From an uncultured Caulobacteraceae bacterium (GTDB lineage: Bacteria; Pseudomonadota; Alphaproteobacteria; Caulobacterales; Caulobacteraceae), in contig CAKZPF010000003.1 in the NCBI GenBank assembly GCA_937138625.1, positions 124,001 through 188,000 on the forward strand: a stretch of DNA of 64,000 nucleotides, read 5' to 3'. The notes under the pieces were generated by a model. It saw nothing but the letters and a program-made list of their open reading frames with translations. It had not been told where the DNA came from and did not search any database. Shown here one piece after another: positions 48,459 through 56,557 of the stretch. Each line of letters opens with the position of its first letter. Position 1 is the stretch's first letter. The position numbers were made by a program, and so were the translations under genes.

Positions 48459-48497
48459 AAAACACCCCCAGGCCACGGCTTCGGGGGTGTTTTTTTT
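48459..48497 (+). terminator. clpP terminator
   Basis: AAAACACCCCC (48459-48469) / GGGGGTGTTTT (48483-48493), loop 13 nt, followed by more T. It lies 20 bp after the clpP stop and also close to the 3' end of the convergent HAD gene. Confidence 0.85.
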
Positions 48498-48523
48498 GTT
48501 CAGATGGATTCAGATGGAAATGT

Positions 48524-49144
48524 CTACTTCCGAAAAGGTTTGAAATGAGCGTGCTGCGCAATCGTCAGCATTTCCGTGTCCCCCGTGGTATCCCCATAGG
48601 CACTGTGCAGTTTAATGGGACCGCCAAAATAATCTTCCAAACGCCGGACCTTTTCAGCCTTGCGGCAGTTTTCCCCCAACAAGGGCCCCGGTAAGGTGCC
48701 GTCTTCGGCCTCGATCAATCGGCTGGCCAGCACAATGTTCACCCCCAATTGCGCCGCCCAGGGCCGCAAATACAAATCCGGTGAGGCGCTGACCAAACAC
48801 ACCAAACGCCCTGCGCCTTGGTGTGTTTGAATTTCCTCCAATGCCTGGGGCCGCACATAATGGGGCAGGGTGGTGTGGGCAAAGTCTTCGGCCAAGGCTG
48901 TGGCCTCCGAACGGGAAATGCCTCCCCAGGCCAAGGTCAACAATTGGCTTTTCAAACGGCCCCGGTTGCGATGAAACGGATAAGCCAACAGCGGATACCA
49001 AGCCGCTAACATGCTGGCTCGAAAGCGGTGGCGCGCCAGATAACGCAAAAACACCACAAAACTGTCAGTGGTGGTGATGGTGCCATCAAAATCGAAAGCA
49101 ACGATATCGTGTTCTGGCGGATAGGGTGGGGGCGTGTCGCTCAT
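48524..49144 (-). CDS. HAD-superfamily phosphatase (HAD-IB, PgpC-like)
   Basis: 206 aa. Motif I is VAFDFDGTITTTDS (nucleophile Asp18, acid Asp20), motif II CLVSASPD, motif III a Lys in CRKAEKVRR and motif IV AYGDTTGDTEML. The cap-region pattern FRASMLAAWYPLLAYPFHRNRG fits phosphatidylglycerophosphatase C-like members; substrate unproven. It lies on the opposite strand between clpP and clpX. Confidence 0.85.
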   Translation of the reverse strand: MSDTPPPYPPEHDIVAFDFDGTITTTDSFVVFLRYLARHRFRASMLAAWYPLLAYPFHRNRGRLKSQLLTLAWGGISRSEATALAEDFAHTTLPHYVRPQALEEIQTHQGAGRLVCLVSASPDLYLRPWAAQLGVNIVLASRLIEAEDGTLPGPLLGENCRKAEKVRRLEDYFGGPIKLHSAYGDTTGDTEMLTIAQHAHFKPFRK

Positions 49145-49387
49145 AGACCCGTGCTAGGCCGAAATGGGCTGTGTGTAAATCGTGATGTGAGGCAATGTGT
49201 GCGTTCAGGCCTTGGAAGCGTCGTCTCGAGCCCTTATACTGTGAAGGTGGGATGAGCCCTGCAAATCGAAATCCTCTATTAATTTCTTATCACGTAAGGT
49301 TTCGACAATCCCTTTCGTGTAGGATGTGCCCCAGGTTGGTGGTGACACAAGGTCTACCCGGGTCAAAAGAAACACTAGGAATACCTT

Positions 49388-50677
49388 ATGAGCAAAAGCA
49401 CAAACAGCTCGGACAAAAACACTCTTTATTGCTCGTTCTGCGGCAAAAGCCAGCATGAAGTGCGCAAACTGATCGCGGGCCCCACCGTGTTCATTTGTGA
49501 TGAATGCGTCGAGCTGTGTATGGACATTATCCGCGAGGAAACCAAGGTTTCCCTGGTGAAATCCAAGGATGGCGTGCCCACGCCCCAAGAAATTTGCAAA
49601 ATTCTCGATGATTATGTCATCGGCCAGGCCCGCGCCAAACGCGTGCTGTCTGTGGCCGTGCATAACCATTACAAGCGCCTGAACCACGCCCAGAAAAACC
49701 AGGATGTGGAACTGGCCAAATCCAACATCATGTTGGTGGGCCCAACAGGCTGCGGGAAAACCCTGTTGGCGCAAACCCTGGCGCGCATCATTGATGTGCC
49801 CTTCACCATGGCCGATGCCACCACACTGACCGAAGCCGGTTATGTGGGTGAGGACGTGGAAAACATCATCCTGAAGCTGTTGCAGGCCTCGGATTACAAT
49901 GTGGAACGGGCCCAACGCGGCATTGTTTACATTGACGAAATCGACAAAATCAGCCGCAAGTCTGACAACCCTTCGATCACCCGTGATGTCTCGGGCGAGG
50001 GCGTGCAACAAGCGCTGCTGAAAATCATGGAAGGGACCGTTGCCAGTGTGCCCCCACAGGGCGGCCGCAAGCATCCTCAACAGGAATTCCTGCAGGTCGA
50101 CACCTCGAACATTCTGTTTATTGTCGGCGGTGCCTTTGCCGGTCTTGATAAGATCATCTCAGCCCGCGGTCGTGGCAGCTCGATTGGCTTTGGCGCGGAT
50201 GTCAATGATGTGGACGAGCGCAAAATCGGCGAGGTCTTCAAAGAGCTTGAGCCCGAAGATCTGCAAAAATTTGGCCTGATCCCGGAATTCATTGGCCGTC
50301 TGCCGGTGATCGCCACCCTCGAGGATCTGGACGAGGATGCCCTGATCCAAATCCTGACAGAGCCCAAAAACGCCCTGACCAAGCAGTACCAGCGTCTGTT
50401 CGAGATGGAAGGTGCTGACCTGACCTTTACCGATGATGCCCTGACGGCCATCGCCCAGAAAGCCATCGAGCGCAAAACCGGTGCCCGCGGCTTGCGGTCG
50501 ATCATGGAGAACATGCTGCTCGACACCATGTACGAGTTGCCTTCGCAAGAGAATGTCGAAGAGGTTGTGGTCAACGAAGATGTGGTCAAAAACAGCAAGG
50601 CCCCGCTGCTGATCTATGCCAAGCAGCCGAAAAAGCGCAAAGCCAAATCCGATGGAGATCAGGCGGAAGCGTCATAA
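49388..50677 (+). CDS. clpX: ATP-dependent Clp protease ATP-binding subunit ClpX
   Basis: 429 aa. N-terminal zinc domain with Cys15, Cys18, Cys37 and Cys40 ([19 protein letters not shown]); AAA+ core with Walker [16 protein letters not shown], Walker [11 protein letters not shown], the pore loop GYVGEDVE and sensor-2 region [22 protein letters not shown]. It unfolds tagged substrates for ClpP. Confidence 0.98.
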   Translation: MSKSTNSSDKNTLYCSFCGKSQHEVRKLIAGPTVFICDECVELCMDIIREETKVSLVKSKDGVPTPQEICKILDDYVIGQARAKRVLSVAVHNHYKRLNHAQKNQDVELAKSNIMLVGPTGCGKTLLAQTLARIIDVPFTMADATTLTEAGYVGEDVENIILKLLQASDYNVERAQRGIVYIDEIDKISRKSDNPSITRDVSGEGVQQALLKIMEGTVASVPPQGGRKHPQQEFLQVDTSNILFIVGGAFAGLDKIISARGRGSSIGFGADVNDVDERKIGEVFKELEPEDLQKFGLIPEFIGRLPVIATLEDLDEDALIQILTEPKNALTKQYQRLFEMEGADLTFTDDALTAIAQKAIERKTGARGLRSIMENMLLDTMYELPSQENVEEVVVNEDVVKNSKAPLLIYAKQPKKRKAKSDGDQAEAS

Positions 50678-50703
50678 TCCTCAGCCTTACCGAGGTTCAC
50701 ACG

Positions 50704-50737
50704 AAAAAACGGCCTGGAAATTCCAGGCCGTTTTTTT
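50704..50737 (+). terminator. clpX terminator
   Basis: AAAAAACGGCCTGG / CCAGGCCGTTTTTT hairpin with a 5-nt loop and T run, 27 bp after clpX; it lies close to the 3' end of the convergent M28 peptidase gene. Confidence 0.88.
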
Positions 50738-50768
50738 CATGGTCTCTGTTTGATGGCCATGCTGGTCA

Positions 50769-52337
50769 TCAGTCAGGACGATAAGGGTTTTGGCTGGGGT
50801 TCCAGACGGGTTTGAAATCCGAGTTCAGCAACCACTCGATGGGCTCAACCAAACTCTCGGTGGCGTCGTATAGCCCCTGGAGATTTGCGTTTTCAATCTC
50901 ATCAGACGGTTGATGGTAGTGTTCGTCATCACCATCGGGGTCATCATAAATCACGGTGTGTGCCGGCACACCCAGCTGCTTAGCAATTGAGTAGTTATCG
51001 GATCGTGTAAACAAACTCTCCCAAGGCCGTGGGGATTTATCCAGGTTGGCACCATGCTTGTTCAGCTCAGGCCCAAGACTTGAGCGCTCAAAACCCGTAA
51101 ACGTCAGAGGACCCTCGTAATCCTCGGGGATGCGGGCCAGCATTTCGAACTGAATATTGGCCACCAAATCATCCAACGGCAGGGTGGGATTGCGGGCAAA
51201 ATAACGCGAGCCCACCAGGCCTTCTTCCTCCGAGCCAAAAGCGCTGAAAACAACCGTCCGCTTTTCGGGGCCATCCTCAGCCAGGATGCTCATCATCTCC
51301 AGCATGGCCACAGTGCCCGAGGCATCATCATTGGTGCCATTGTAAACCAGATCAATCTCGCCGTTTTCATCAGGCTCAGGCAATTGATACCAAGATGGCA
51401 TGTCATCCTGCTTCCTCTCGCCCAAATGATCGAGATGGGAAGACAGCAGCACCTTGCCGGCCTCGGGGTCTGTGCCCGGCAAAATGCCGTGGACATTCCA
51501 GGTGCGATTATAGTCAATATTGGCTTGCAGCTGACCACCCAGCTTGACGGTATGTCCCTCGCCCAATGCCCGCAGAGCCTCCATATCTGGCCCGTCAATC
51601 AGCACCACCGTTGTCAAATCCTTATCATAGCCAAACGTGACAGCATCAAGCCCATAACGGACGGCGGGCACATCGCCATAGGCGATTTTGACCAGGTTCC
51701 ATTCGCCACTGTCTTGGGAAGACGGGATCAGTATGGCGGCGGCGCCTTTTTCTGACAGGCCCTCAAGCACGCTGGAATAGGCAGGGGAATAAAGATTGAA
51801 TCGATCCGACAGCACCACAACATCACCAGGCTGCACGCTGGCCACACTGCCGTCTTCCATAATATCAACAAAGCGCAGGGGGCCTTGGGCGTGGTCCCCA
51901 GCGATGTTCAGGGCCACCATATCTTTGCCATACATCAGGTCCACGGCCGGTCCGGGTGTCGTGGTGTGCACACTGGAAAGTGTCGGCCCGTCAATAAATG
52001 GCCGCTCTGCGCTCCGCGTAATGGTTTGAATATAGCTGCGGCTGCCATCGGGCAGAACATCACCGCCAGGCTCGAGGCCCGCTTCTTCATATAAAGATGC
52101 AATATAGGCGGCGGCTATCCATTCATCACGCGTGCCGCTGCCGCGCCCTTTCAAATGATCACCGGCCAAAAACCGAAGGCGGGCCAGCATGCGGTTGGGG
52201 TCCACGTCTGGCTCTAGTTCGGTCAGGGCAAAATTTGTGCTCAAGACAGCTGAGCTGGGGGTAACCGATGGCAGAGGAGCAAGAATTGAGAGATCCATAA
52301 CACGCTTTCTGAATAAAATGATCCGAGGGGCAGACAT
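50769..52337 (-). CDS. M28-family zinc metallopeptidase
   Basis: 522 aa (ATG 52298 gives 509 aa; neither start has a clear ribosome site). A PA-type insert (about 140-230) precedes the M28 catalytic part: LLSSHLDHLGER, YNGTNDDASGTVAMLEMM (bridging Asp), VFSAFGSEEEGLVGSRYF (catalytic Glu pair), and metal ligands in RSDNYSIAKQLG and EHYHQPSDEIEN. The zinc ligands appear complete. No signal peptide is visible, whereas most relatives are exported, so a true start further along or cytoplasmic action is possible. Inserted on the opposite strand between clpX and lon. Confidence 0.86.
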   Translation of the reverse strand: MSAPRIILFRKRVMDLSILAPLPSVTPSSAVLSTNFALTELEPDVDPNRMLARLRFLAGDHLKGRGSGTRDEWIAAAYIASLYEEAGLEPGGDVLPDGSRSYIQTITRSAERPFIDGPTLSSVHTTTPGPAVDLMYGKDMVALNIAGDHAQGPLRFVDIMEDGSVASVQPGDVVVLSDRFNLYSPAYSSVLEGLSEKGAAAILIPSSQDSGEWNLVKIAYGDVPAVRYGLDAVTFGYDKDLTTVVLIDGPDMEALRALGEGHTVKLGGQLQANIDYNRTWNVHGILPGTDPEAGKVLLSSHLDHLGERKQDDMPSWYQLPEPDENGEIDLVYNGTNDDASGTVAMLEMMSILAEDGPEKRTVVFSAFGSEEEGLVGSRYFARNPTLPLDDLVANIQFEMLARIPEDYEGPLTFTGFERSSLGPELNKHGANLDKSPRPWESLFTRSDNYSIAKQLGVPAHTVIYDDPDGDDEHYHQPSDEIENANLQGLYDATESLVEPIEWLLNSDFKPVWNPSQNPYRPD

Positions 52338-52423
52338 ACAACAGTGGGGATCTGTGTCAAACAGTCATATTACCTACAAATATCCCACACCATCAAAACC
52401 AGAGCGCCAGATCCATACGCCCC

Positions 52424-52453
52424 CTTGAACCTCTCCTTAACGGTCGCCACATA
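52424..52453 (+). promoter_or_regulatory. Candidate heat-shock (RpoH) promoter for lon
   Basis: CTTGAA (52424-52429), 17 nt, CCACATA (52447-52453). This resembles sigma-32 promoters (CTTGAA -35, C-rich CC-A-x-A-T -10), and lon is a classical heat-shock gene. Confidence 0.42.
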
Positions 52454-52478
52454 GGGTGCAGATCTGCTAATTGTCTTG

Positions 52479-52490
52479 GAACACGTGTTC
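52479..52490. promoter_or_regulatory. Perfect palindrome upstream of lon
   Basis: GAACACGTGTTC, 12-bp perfect palindrome in the lon leader, 27 bp before the start codon. A regulator site is possible; no matching factor is known to me. Confidence 0.3.
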
Positions 52491-52516
52491 TTGACCCATT
52501 TGACCAAGGATTGATG

Positions 52517-54922
52517 ATGACCACTGTTTTGCCCGTTTTGCCCCTGCGTGACATCGTGGTGTTTCCCAATATGATCGTGCCCCTGTTTGTGGGCCGAGAT
52601 AAATCCGTCAAGGCGCTGGAACAGGTCATGAGCGCCGACAAACAAATTCTGCTGGTGGCACAGAAAGACGCCAATGATGAGACCCCCAGCGCCGAGACCG
52701 TTTATGATGTGGGCGTGGTGGCGCAGGTGCTGCAGCTGCTGAAGCTGCCAGATGGGACGGTCAAGGTGCTGATCGAAGGCAAAGACCGCGTCAAACTGAA
52801 TACATTCAAAGACAATGGGCAATATTTCCAAGCCAAGTACACCATCGTTTTGGACGAGCCCCCCAGCGACGAGGTGGCCGATGCCCTGATGCGCAGCGCC
52901 GTTGAGGCCTTCGAGGGCTACATCCGGCTGAACAAAAAGGTGCCGACCGAAGCCCTGAGTGGTCTGAACGAAATTGAAGAACCAGGCGTCTTGGCGGATA
53001 CCATTGCCTCGCATCTGTTGGTCAAAAATCCAGAAAAACAAGACCTTTTGGAAACCCTGGACGTCTCCAGCCGCATTGAAAAAGTGCTGGGCATGATGGA
53101 AGGTGAGATTTCGGTCATGCAGGTCGAGAAAAAGATCCGCAACCGCGTCCGCCGACAAATGGAACGCACGCAGCGCGAGTATTATTTGACCGAGCAAATG
53201 AAGGCCATTCAAAAGGAATTGGGCGAGGGTGAAGAGGGACGAGAAGACATTGCCGAGTTTGAGAAAAAGCTCAAAAAAGCAAAACCTCCCAAAGAGGTAA
53301 GAAAAAAAGCTCAGGCAGAACTTAAAAAGCTATCCCAGATGAATCCGATGTCCTCGGAAAGTTCAGTGGTGCGAAATTACCTCGAGTGGCTGTTGTCGAT
53401 CCCCTGGAATAAGCGCAGCCCCGCCAAGGTTGATCTCGACAAGGCCCATGACCAGCTCGAAGGCGATCACTATGGCCTGGAAAAGGTCAAGGATCGTATT
53501 CTCGACCATTTGGCTGTACAGGCCCGCACCAATGCCAACAAGGGCCCGATCCTGTGTTTGGTCGGCCCCCCAGGTGTGGGGAAGACCTCTTTGGCGCGTT
53601 CGATCGCCGAGGCCTCGGGCCGTGAGTTTGCCCGTGTGTCCCTGGGCGGCGTGCGTGACGAAGCGGAAATCCGCGGACACCGCCGGACCTATGTGGGCTC
53701 GATGCCGGGCCGTATGATCCAGTCGATGAAAAAGCTCAAGACCGTCAATCCTCTGATTTTATTAGACGAGATTGACAAAATGGGTATGGACTTTCGGGGC
53801 GATCCCGCCGCCGCCTTGCTGGAGGTTCTGGACCCCGAGCAAAACAAAACCTTCAATGACCATTACCTCGAGGTCGACTATGACCTTTCCGAGGTGATGT
53901 TCATTACCACGGCCAACACCTTCAACATGCCCAGTCCGCTGTTGGACCGCATGGAAATCATTCGTATCCCTGGTTATACTGAGGATGAAAAGGTCGAGAT
54001 CGCCAAGCGGCACCTAATGCCCAAGGTGGAGAAGGAACACGCCCTTTCCCCCAAAGACTGGCACGTACCCGAAAGCATTCTGCGCATTCTGATCCGGACC
54101 TATACTCGTGAAGCCGGCGTGCGCGGCCTGGAGCGGGAATTGGCGAAATTGGCGCGCAAAACCGTGCGTGAACTGGCCAAACAAAAGGCGCCCAAACGCG
54201 TGACCATTACGCCAAACCGACTGGCCAAATATTGTGGTGTGCCGCGCTATACCTATGGCCAGACGGAACAAGACGATATGGTCGGCGTGGTCACGGGCCT
54301 GGCCTGGTCCGAAGTCGGGGGCGACACCCTGACCATCGAAGCCGTGCAAATGCCCGGTCGTGGCAAAATGAGCGTCACCGGCAATCTGAAAGACGTGATG
54401 AAGGAAAGCATTTCGGCAGCCAATGCCTTTGTGCAGTCCCGCGCGCCCGCCCTGGGCATTCATCCCAAAGACTTCCGGCGCAGTGACATGCACGTCCATG
54501 TCCCCGAAGGCGCGGTGCCCAAGGATGGGCCGTCTGCTGGGATCGCCATGGTCACCGCCATTGTTTCGGCCTTTACCGATATTCCCGTGCGCAAAGACGT
54601 GGCCATGACCGGTGAAGTCACCTTGCGCGGGCGGGTGCTGAAAATCGGGGGGCTGAAAGAAAAATTGTTAGCGGCGTTGCGGGCTGGCGTGAAGACCGTG
54701 ATCATCCCCAAGGAGAACGAAACTGACCTGGTTGACATCCCCCAAGTGGTGAAAGGCGCGCTCGAGATCATTCCCGTGCGCGCGGTGGATGAGGTGCTGA
54801 GCATTGCTCTGACGGCTGAGCCCACCCCCATCGAGTGGACGGATGCGGATCTCGAGGCCCTTGATTCGCCAGAGGTCATTACCGCTGAGGACGAAGATAT
54901 CGAGGGAATTCGCCCCCATTAG
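52517..54922 (+). CDS. lon: ATP-dependent Lon protease
   Basis: 801 aa from the third of three adjacent start codons (TTG 52511, ATG 52514, ATG 52517), chosen for its 6-nt spacing from AAGGA. N-terminal LON domain (LPVLPLRDIVVFPNMIVPLF), AAA+ with Walker A GPPGVGKTSLARSIA and Walker B ILLDEIDKM, and protease with Ser673 (KDGPSAGIAM) and Lys716 (GGLKEK). It degrades misfolded and regulatory proteins. Followed by hupB, as in most proteobacteria. Confidence 0.98.
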   Translation: MTTVLPVLPLRDIVVFPNMIVPLFVGRDKSVKALEQVMSADKQILLVAQKDANDETPSAETVYDVGVVAQVLQLLKLPDGTVKVLIEGKDRVKLNTFKDNGQYFQAKYTIVLDEPPSDEVADALMRSAVEAFEGYIRLNKKVPTEALSGLNEIEEPGVLADTIASHLLVKNPEKQDLLETLDVSSRIEKVLGMMEGEISVMQVEKKIRNRVRRQMERTQREYYLTEQMKAIQKELGEGEEGREDIAEFEKKLKKAKPPKEVRKKAQAELKKLSQMNPMSSESSVVRNYLEWLLSIPWNKRSPAKVDLDKAHDQLEGDHYGLEKVKDRILDHLAVQARTNANKGPILCLVGPPGVGKTSLARSIAEASGREFARVSLGGVRDEAEIRGHRRTYVGSMPGRMIQSMKKLKTVNPLILLDEIDKMGMDFRGDPAAALLEVLDPEQNKTFNDHYLEVDYDLSEVMFITTANTFNMPSPLLDRMEIIRIPGYTEDEKVEIAKRHLMPKVEKEHALSPKDWHVPESILRILIRTYTREAGVRGLERELAKLARKTVRELAKQKAPKRVTITPNRLAKYCGVPRYTYGQTEQDDMVGVVTGLAWSEVGGDTLTIEAVQMPGRGKMSVTGNLKDVMKESISAANAFVQSRAPALGIHPKDFRRSDMHVHVPEGAVPKDGPSAGIAMVTAIVSAFTDIPVRKDVAMTGEVTLRGRVLKIGGLKEKLLAALRAGVKTVIIPKENETDLVDIPQVVKGALEIIPVRAVDEVLSIALTAEPTPIEWTDADLEALDSPEVITAEDEDIEGIRPH

Positions 54923-55059
54923 CCTAGGTTTTAGGAAAAAATAGCCCCTTTTGTGGGGAGTGTACGTTTTTCTCTTTGCCAGTAAGGGAAAATGTGCGCA
55001 GATAGTTGGGCGGAATCAATCCGCGTCATCTTTTACCGTTCTCTAAAGGGGAGGCCCAT

Positions 55060-55335
55060 ATGAACAAGAACGACCTGATCGAGCACATTGCTGAAGAAAC
55101 CGAAATGACCAAATCCCAGGCCAAACAGGCCCTGGAAGCGGCCCTGAGCGGCATTGTCAACGGTATGAAAAAAGACGGCGAAGTCCGTTTGGTTGGCTTT
55201 GGTAACTTTGTGGTGTCCCGTCGTGCCGCCACCACGGCCCGCAACCCCAAAACCGGTGAGCCCGTGGCTGTGCCGGCCACCAATCAGGCGCGCTATAAGC
55301 CATCAGAAACAGTGAAAAAGGCCGTTAACGCCTAA
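55060..55335 (+). CDS. hupB: DNA-binding protein HU
   Basis: 91 aa from ATG 55060 (AAAGGGGAGG upstream; the frame is open to 55006). MNKNDLIEHIAEETEMTKSQ, VRLVGFGNFVV and the DNA-binding arm AARNPKTGEPVAVPATNQ-like sequence TTARNPKTGEPVAVPATNQ identify HU. Small basic histone-like dimer. It follows lon by 137 bp. Confidence 0.96.
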   Translation: MNKNDLIEHIAEETEMTKSQAKQALEAALSGIVNGMKKDGEVRLVGFGNFVVSRRAATTARNPKTGEPVAVPATNQARYKPSETVKKAVNA

Positions 55336-55355
55336 GTTCAGGGTATATACGAGTT

Positions 55356-55420
55356 CAAACGCGCAGTGCGGGTCCCAGGCGTCACTATTGGCAGCAAGGG
55401 GCAGCCTGCGCGTTTTGTTT
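55356..55420 (+). terminator. hupB terminator
   Basis: CAAACGCGCAG (55356-55366) pairs with CTGCGCGTTTTG (55406-55417), an 11-bp stem over a 39-nt apical region, followed by T-rich sequence. Confidence 0.55.
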
Positions 55421-55436
55421 CTGGGTGTGCGGTGTT

Positions 55437-55994
55437 CTACTCACCGCCGGGCAGTTCAATCCATGGGAACATGCGGGCATGGGATTGGCCCGTAATAGCC
55501 AAAACAGGTGTATCTGCCATATAAGACGACAAAAAGGTCTCGTAGCTCTGGTCACCATTGGTCAAGCCCGGCGGAACATTCGAGGCCATGGGCTTGAAAA
55601 CATAATCGCTCACGCCGTCTTGATTCACGTCGGCCAGCTTATAGGGCTCGTCACCCTCGCTCAGAGGCCAGGTTTTGATATATCCCAGTTGGTCTTCGGT
55701 CTTTGAACCCACGGCAAACAAATAGCATTTGTCGTTGTAGCCCATAGCCGCATTATCAATGAACTGCACATAAACGGGATCTGGTTTGCCATCCGCATCC
55801 ACATCAAAATAGGGCTTGCCTTGAAAGGTCTTTTCCGAGATCGGTTCAGTCGTCTCGCCATCGTTCAGATAATATTGGCCGTTGCTGCGATCATAAATCA
55901 AAAATTCAAGAAAGCCATTTTCGTATTGCCCATTTTCATCAGGCGCGTGAACAGGAAAAACGAAGGCCGTTGGGTTTTCCGTGGCGGTGGTCAT
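55437..55994 (-). CDS. Unrecognised protein with two FG-GAP-like calcium loops
   Basis: 185 aa, no family recognised. Loops YFDVDADGKPDPVYVQF (Asp64, Asp66, Asp68, Gly69) and LADVNQDGVSDYVFKPM (Asp122, Asn124, Asp126, Gly127) are good matches to the D-x-[ND]-x-D-G-x-x-D-hydrophobic pattern of FG-GAP/VCBS repeats. No signal peptide. This is the ninth orphan gene of the window, well separated from the 31.7-45.8 kb set. Function unknown. Confidence 0.7.
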   Translation of the reverse strand: MTTATENPTAFVFPVHAPDENGQYENGFLEFLIYDRSNGQYYLNDGETTEPISEKTFQGKPYFDVDADGKPDPVYVQFIDNAAMGYNDKCYLFAVGSKTEDQLGYIKTWPLSEGDEPYKLADVNQDGVSDYVFKPMASNVPPGLTNGDQSYETFLSSYMADTPVLAITGQSHARMFPWIELPGGE

Positions 55995-56069
55995 AAGCTA
56001 TATCCTTTGTCCTCTTGAAGGGCGTGCTCTGCATCAGATGTCATGACTGATCGACCTGAGTGCTATTAA

Positions 56070-56116
56070 ATTCATTTTTGTGAATATAATATATTGTAAA
56101 ATTAAAGACCAATCAA
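56070..56116 (-). promoter_or_regulatory. Sigma-70-type promoter with inverted repeat at the start site
   Basis: Minus strand: TTGATT (56111-56116), 17 nt, TATATT (56088-56093). The inverted repeat ATTCA-TTTTTG-TGAAT (56070-56085) lies immediately downstream of the -10 box. It serves the calcium-loop gene whose start is at 55994. Confidence 0.5.
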
Positions 56117-56190
56117 GTCAGAGCCACAGACGGCCCCCATTCTGGCTTGTAGGTCATGAACAGGTCATGCTAAAGGCTGGTGTCTGGTTT

Positions 56191-56265
56191 GGGCGGTTAG
56201 CTCAGTGGTAGAGCGGCTGGTTTACACCCAGTAGGTCGGGAGTTCGACCCTCTCACCGCCCACCA
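56191..56265 (+). tRNA. tRNA-Val (anticodon UAC)
   Basis: 75 nt with encoded CCA. The acceptor stem GGGCGGT pairs with ACCGCCC (56255-56261); the D arm is TAGCTCAGTGGTAGAGC; the anticodon loop TTTACAC gives anticodon TAC; the T loop is AGTTCGACCCT. Confidence 0.96.
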
Positions 56266-56323
56266 TGCCCGCCAGCGTTGGTGACTGTCGGCCCGAGGGT
56301 CGATCTTTTTCCTGACGGGTTCG
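56250..56323. repeat. Direct repeat copy 1: tRNA-Val 3' end plus terminator
   Basis: 74 nt running from the last 16 nt of tRNA-Val (CTCTCACCGCCCACCA) through its terminator to GACGGGTTCG. It is repeated with one mismatch at 56341-56414, a 91-bp period. Confidence 0.9.
56287..56310 (+). terminator. tRNA-Val terminator
   Basis: TCGGCCC / GGGTCGA stem with a small loop followed by TCTTTTT. The same structure occurs again 91 bp downstream at 56378-56401 in the duplicated copy. Confidence 0.6.
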
Positions 56324-56340
56324 ACACGCTCACCCTACGC

Positions 56341-56414
56341 CTCTCACCGCCCACCATGCCCGCCAGCGTTGGCGACTGTCGGCCCGAGGGTCGATCTTTT
56401 TCCTGACGGGTTCG
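56341..56414. repeat. Direct repeat copy 2: duplicated tRNA-Val 3' end plus terminator
   Basis: It begins with the same CTCTCACCGCCCACCA as the tRNA 3' end and differs from copy 1 at one position (GGTGAC versus GGCGAC). A duplicated tRNA 3' end resembles the att repeats of integrative elements, but only 17 bp lie between the copies. Confidence 0.85.
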
Positions 56415-56423
56415 GCACTTTGT

Positions 56424-56470
56424 CCTTCTCCCATAGGGAGAAGGTGGCGAGGCACGAGCCGGATGAGGGG
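56424..56470. repeat. REP-like palindromic intergenic repeat
   Basis: CCTTCTCCC-ATA-GGGAGAAGG (56424-56444) is a perfect 9-bp stem, followed by GTGGCGAGGCACGAGCCGG and ATGAGGGG. Sequences of the form 'TTCTCCC...GGGAGAAGGTGGC...CCGGATGAGGG' are common dispersed palindromes in alphaproteobacterial genomes. Confidence 0.65.
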
Positions 56471-56519
56471 ATCTAACGGCTCCGAAATACCAAGCCCCCG
56501 GAATCGTCACCACCACATT

Positions 56520-56534
56520 GTTCTTGATATGTTC
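56520..56534 (+). promoter_or_regulatory. LexA (SOS) box of alphaproteobacterial type
   Basis: GTTC-TTGATAT-GTTC, an exact GTTC-N7-GTTC direct repeat, 24 bp before the Y-family polymerase start. This is the known LexA operator of alphaproteobacteria. Confidence 0.85.
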
Positions 56535-56557
56535 TGAGCCCTGCGGCAGAATGGGGC

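Noticed and set aside
56253-56516. Minus-strand frame of 87 codons over the tRNA-Val repeats
   Set aside because: Its repetitive sequence is simply the duplicated 74-bp repeat and REP-like element read in one frame; it overlaps the tRNA 3' end.
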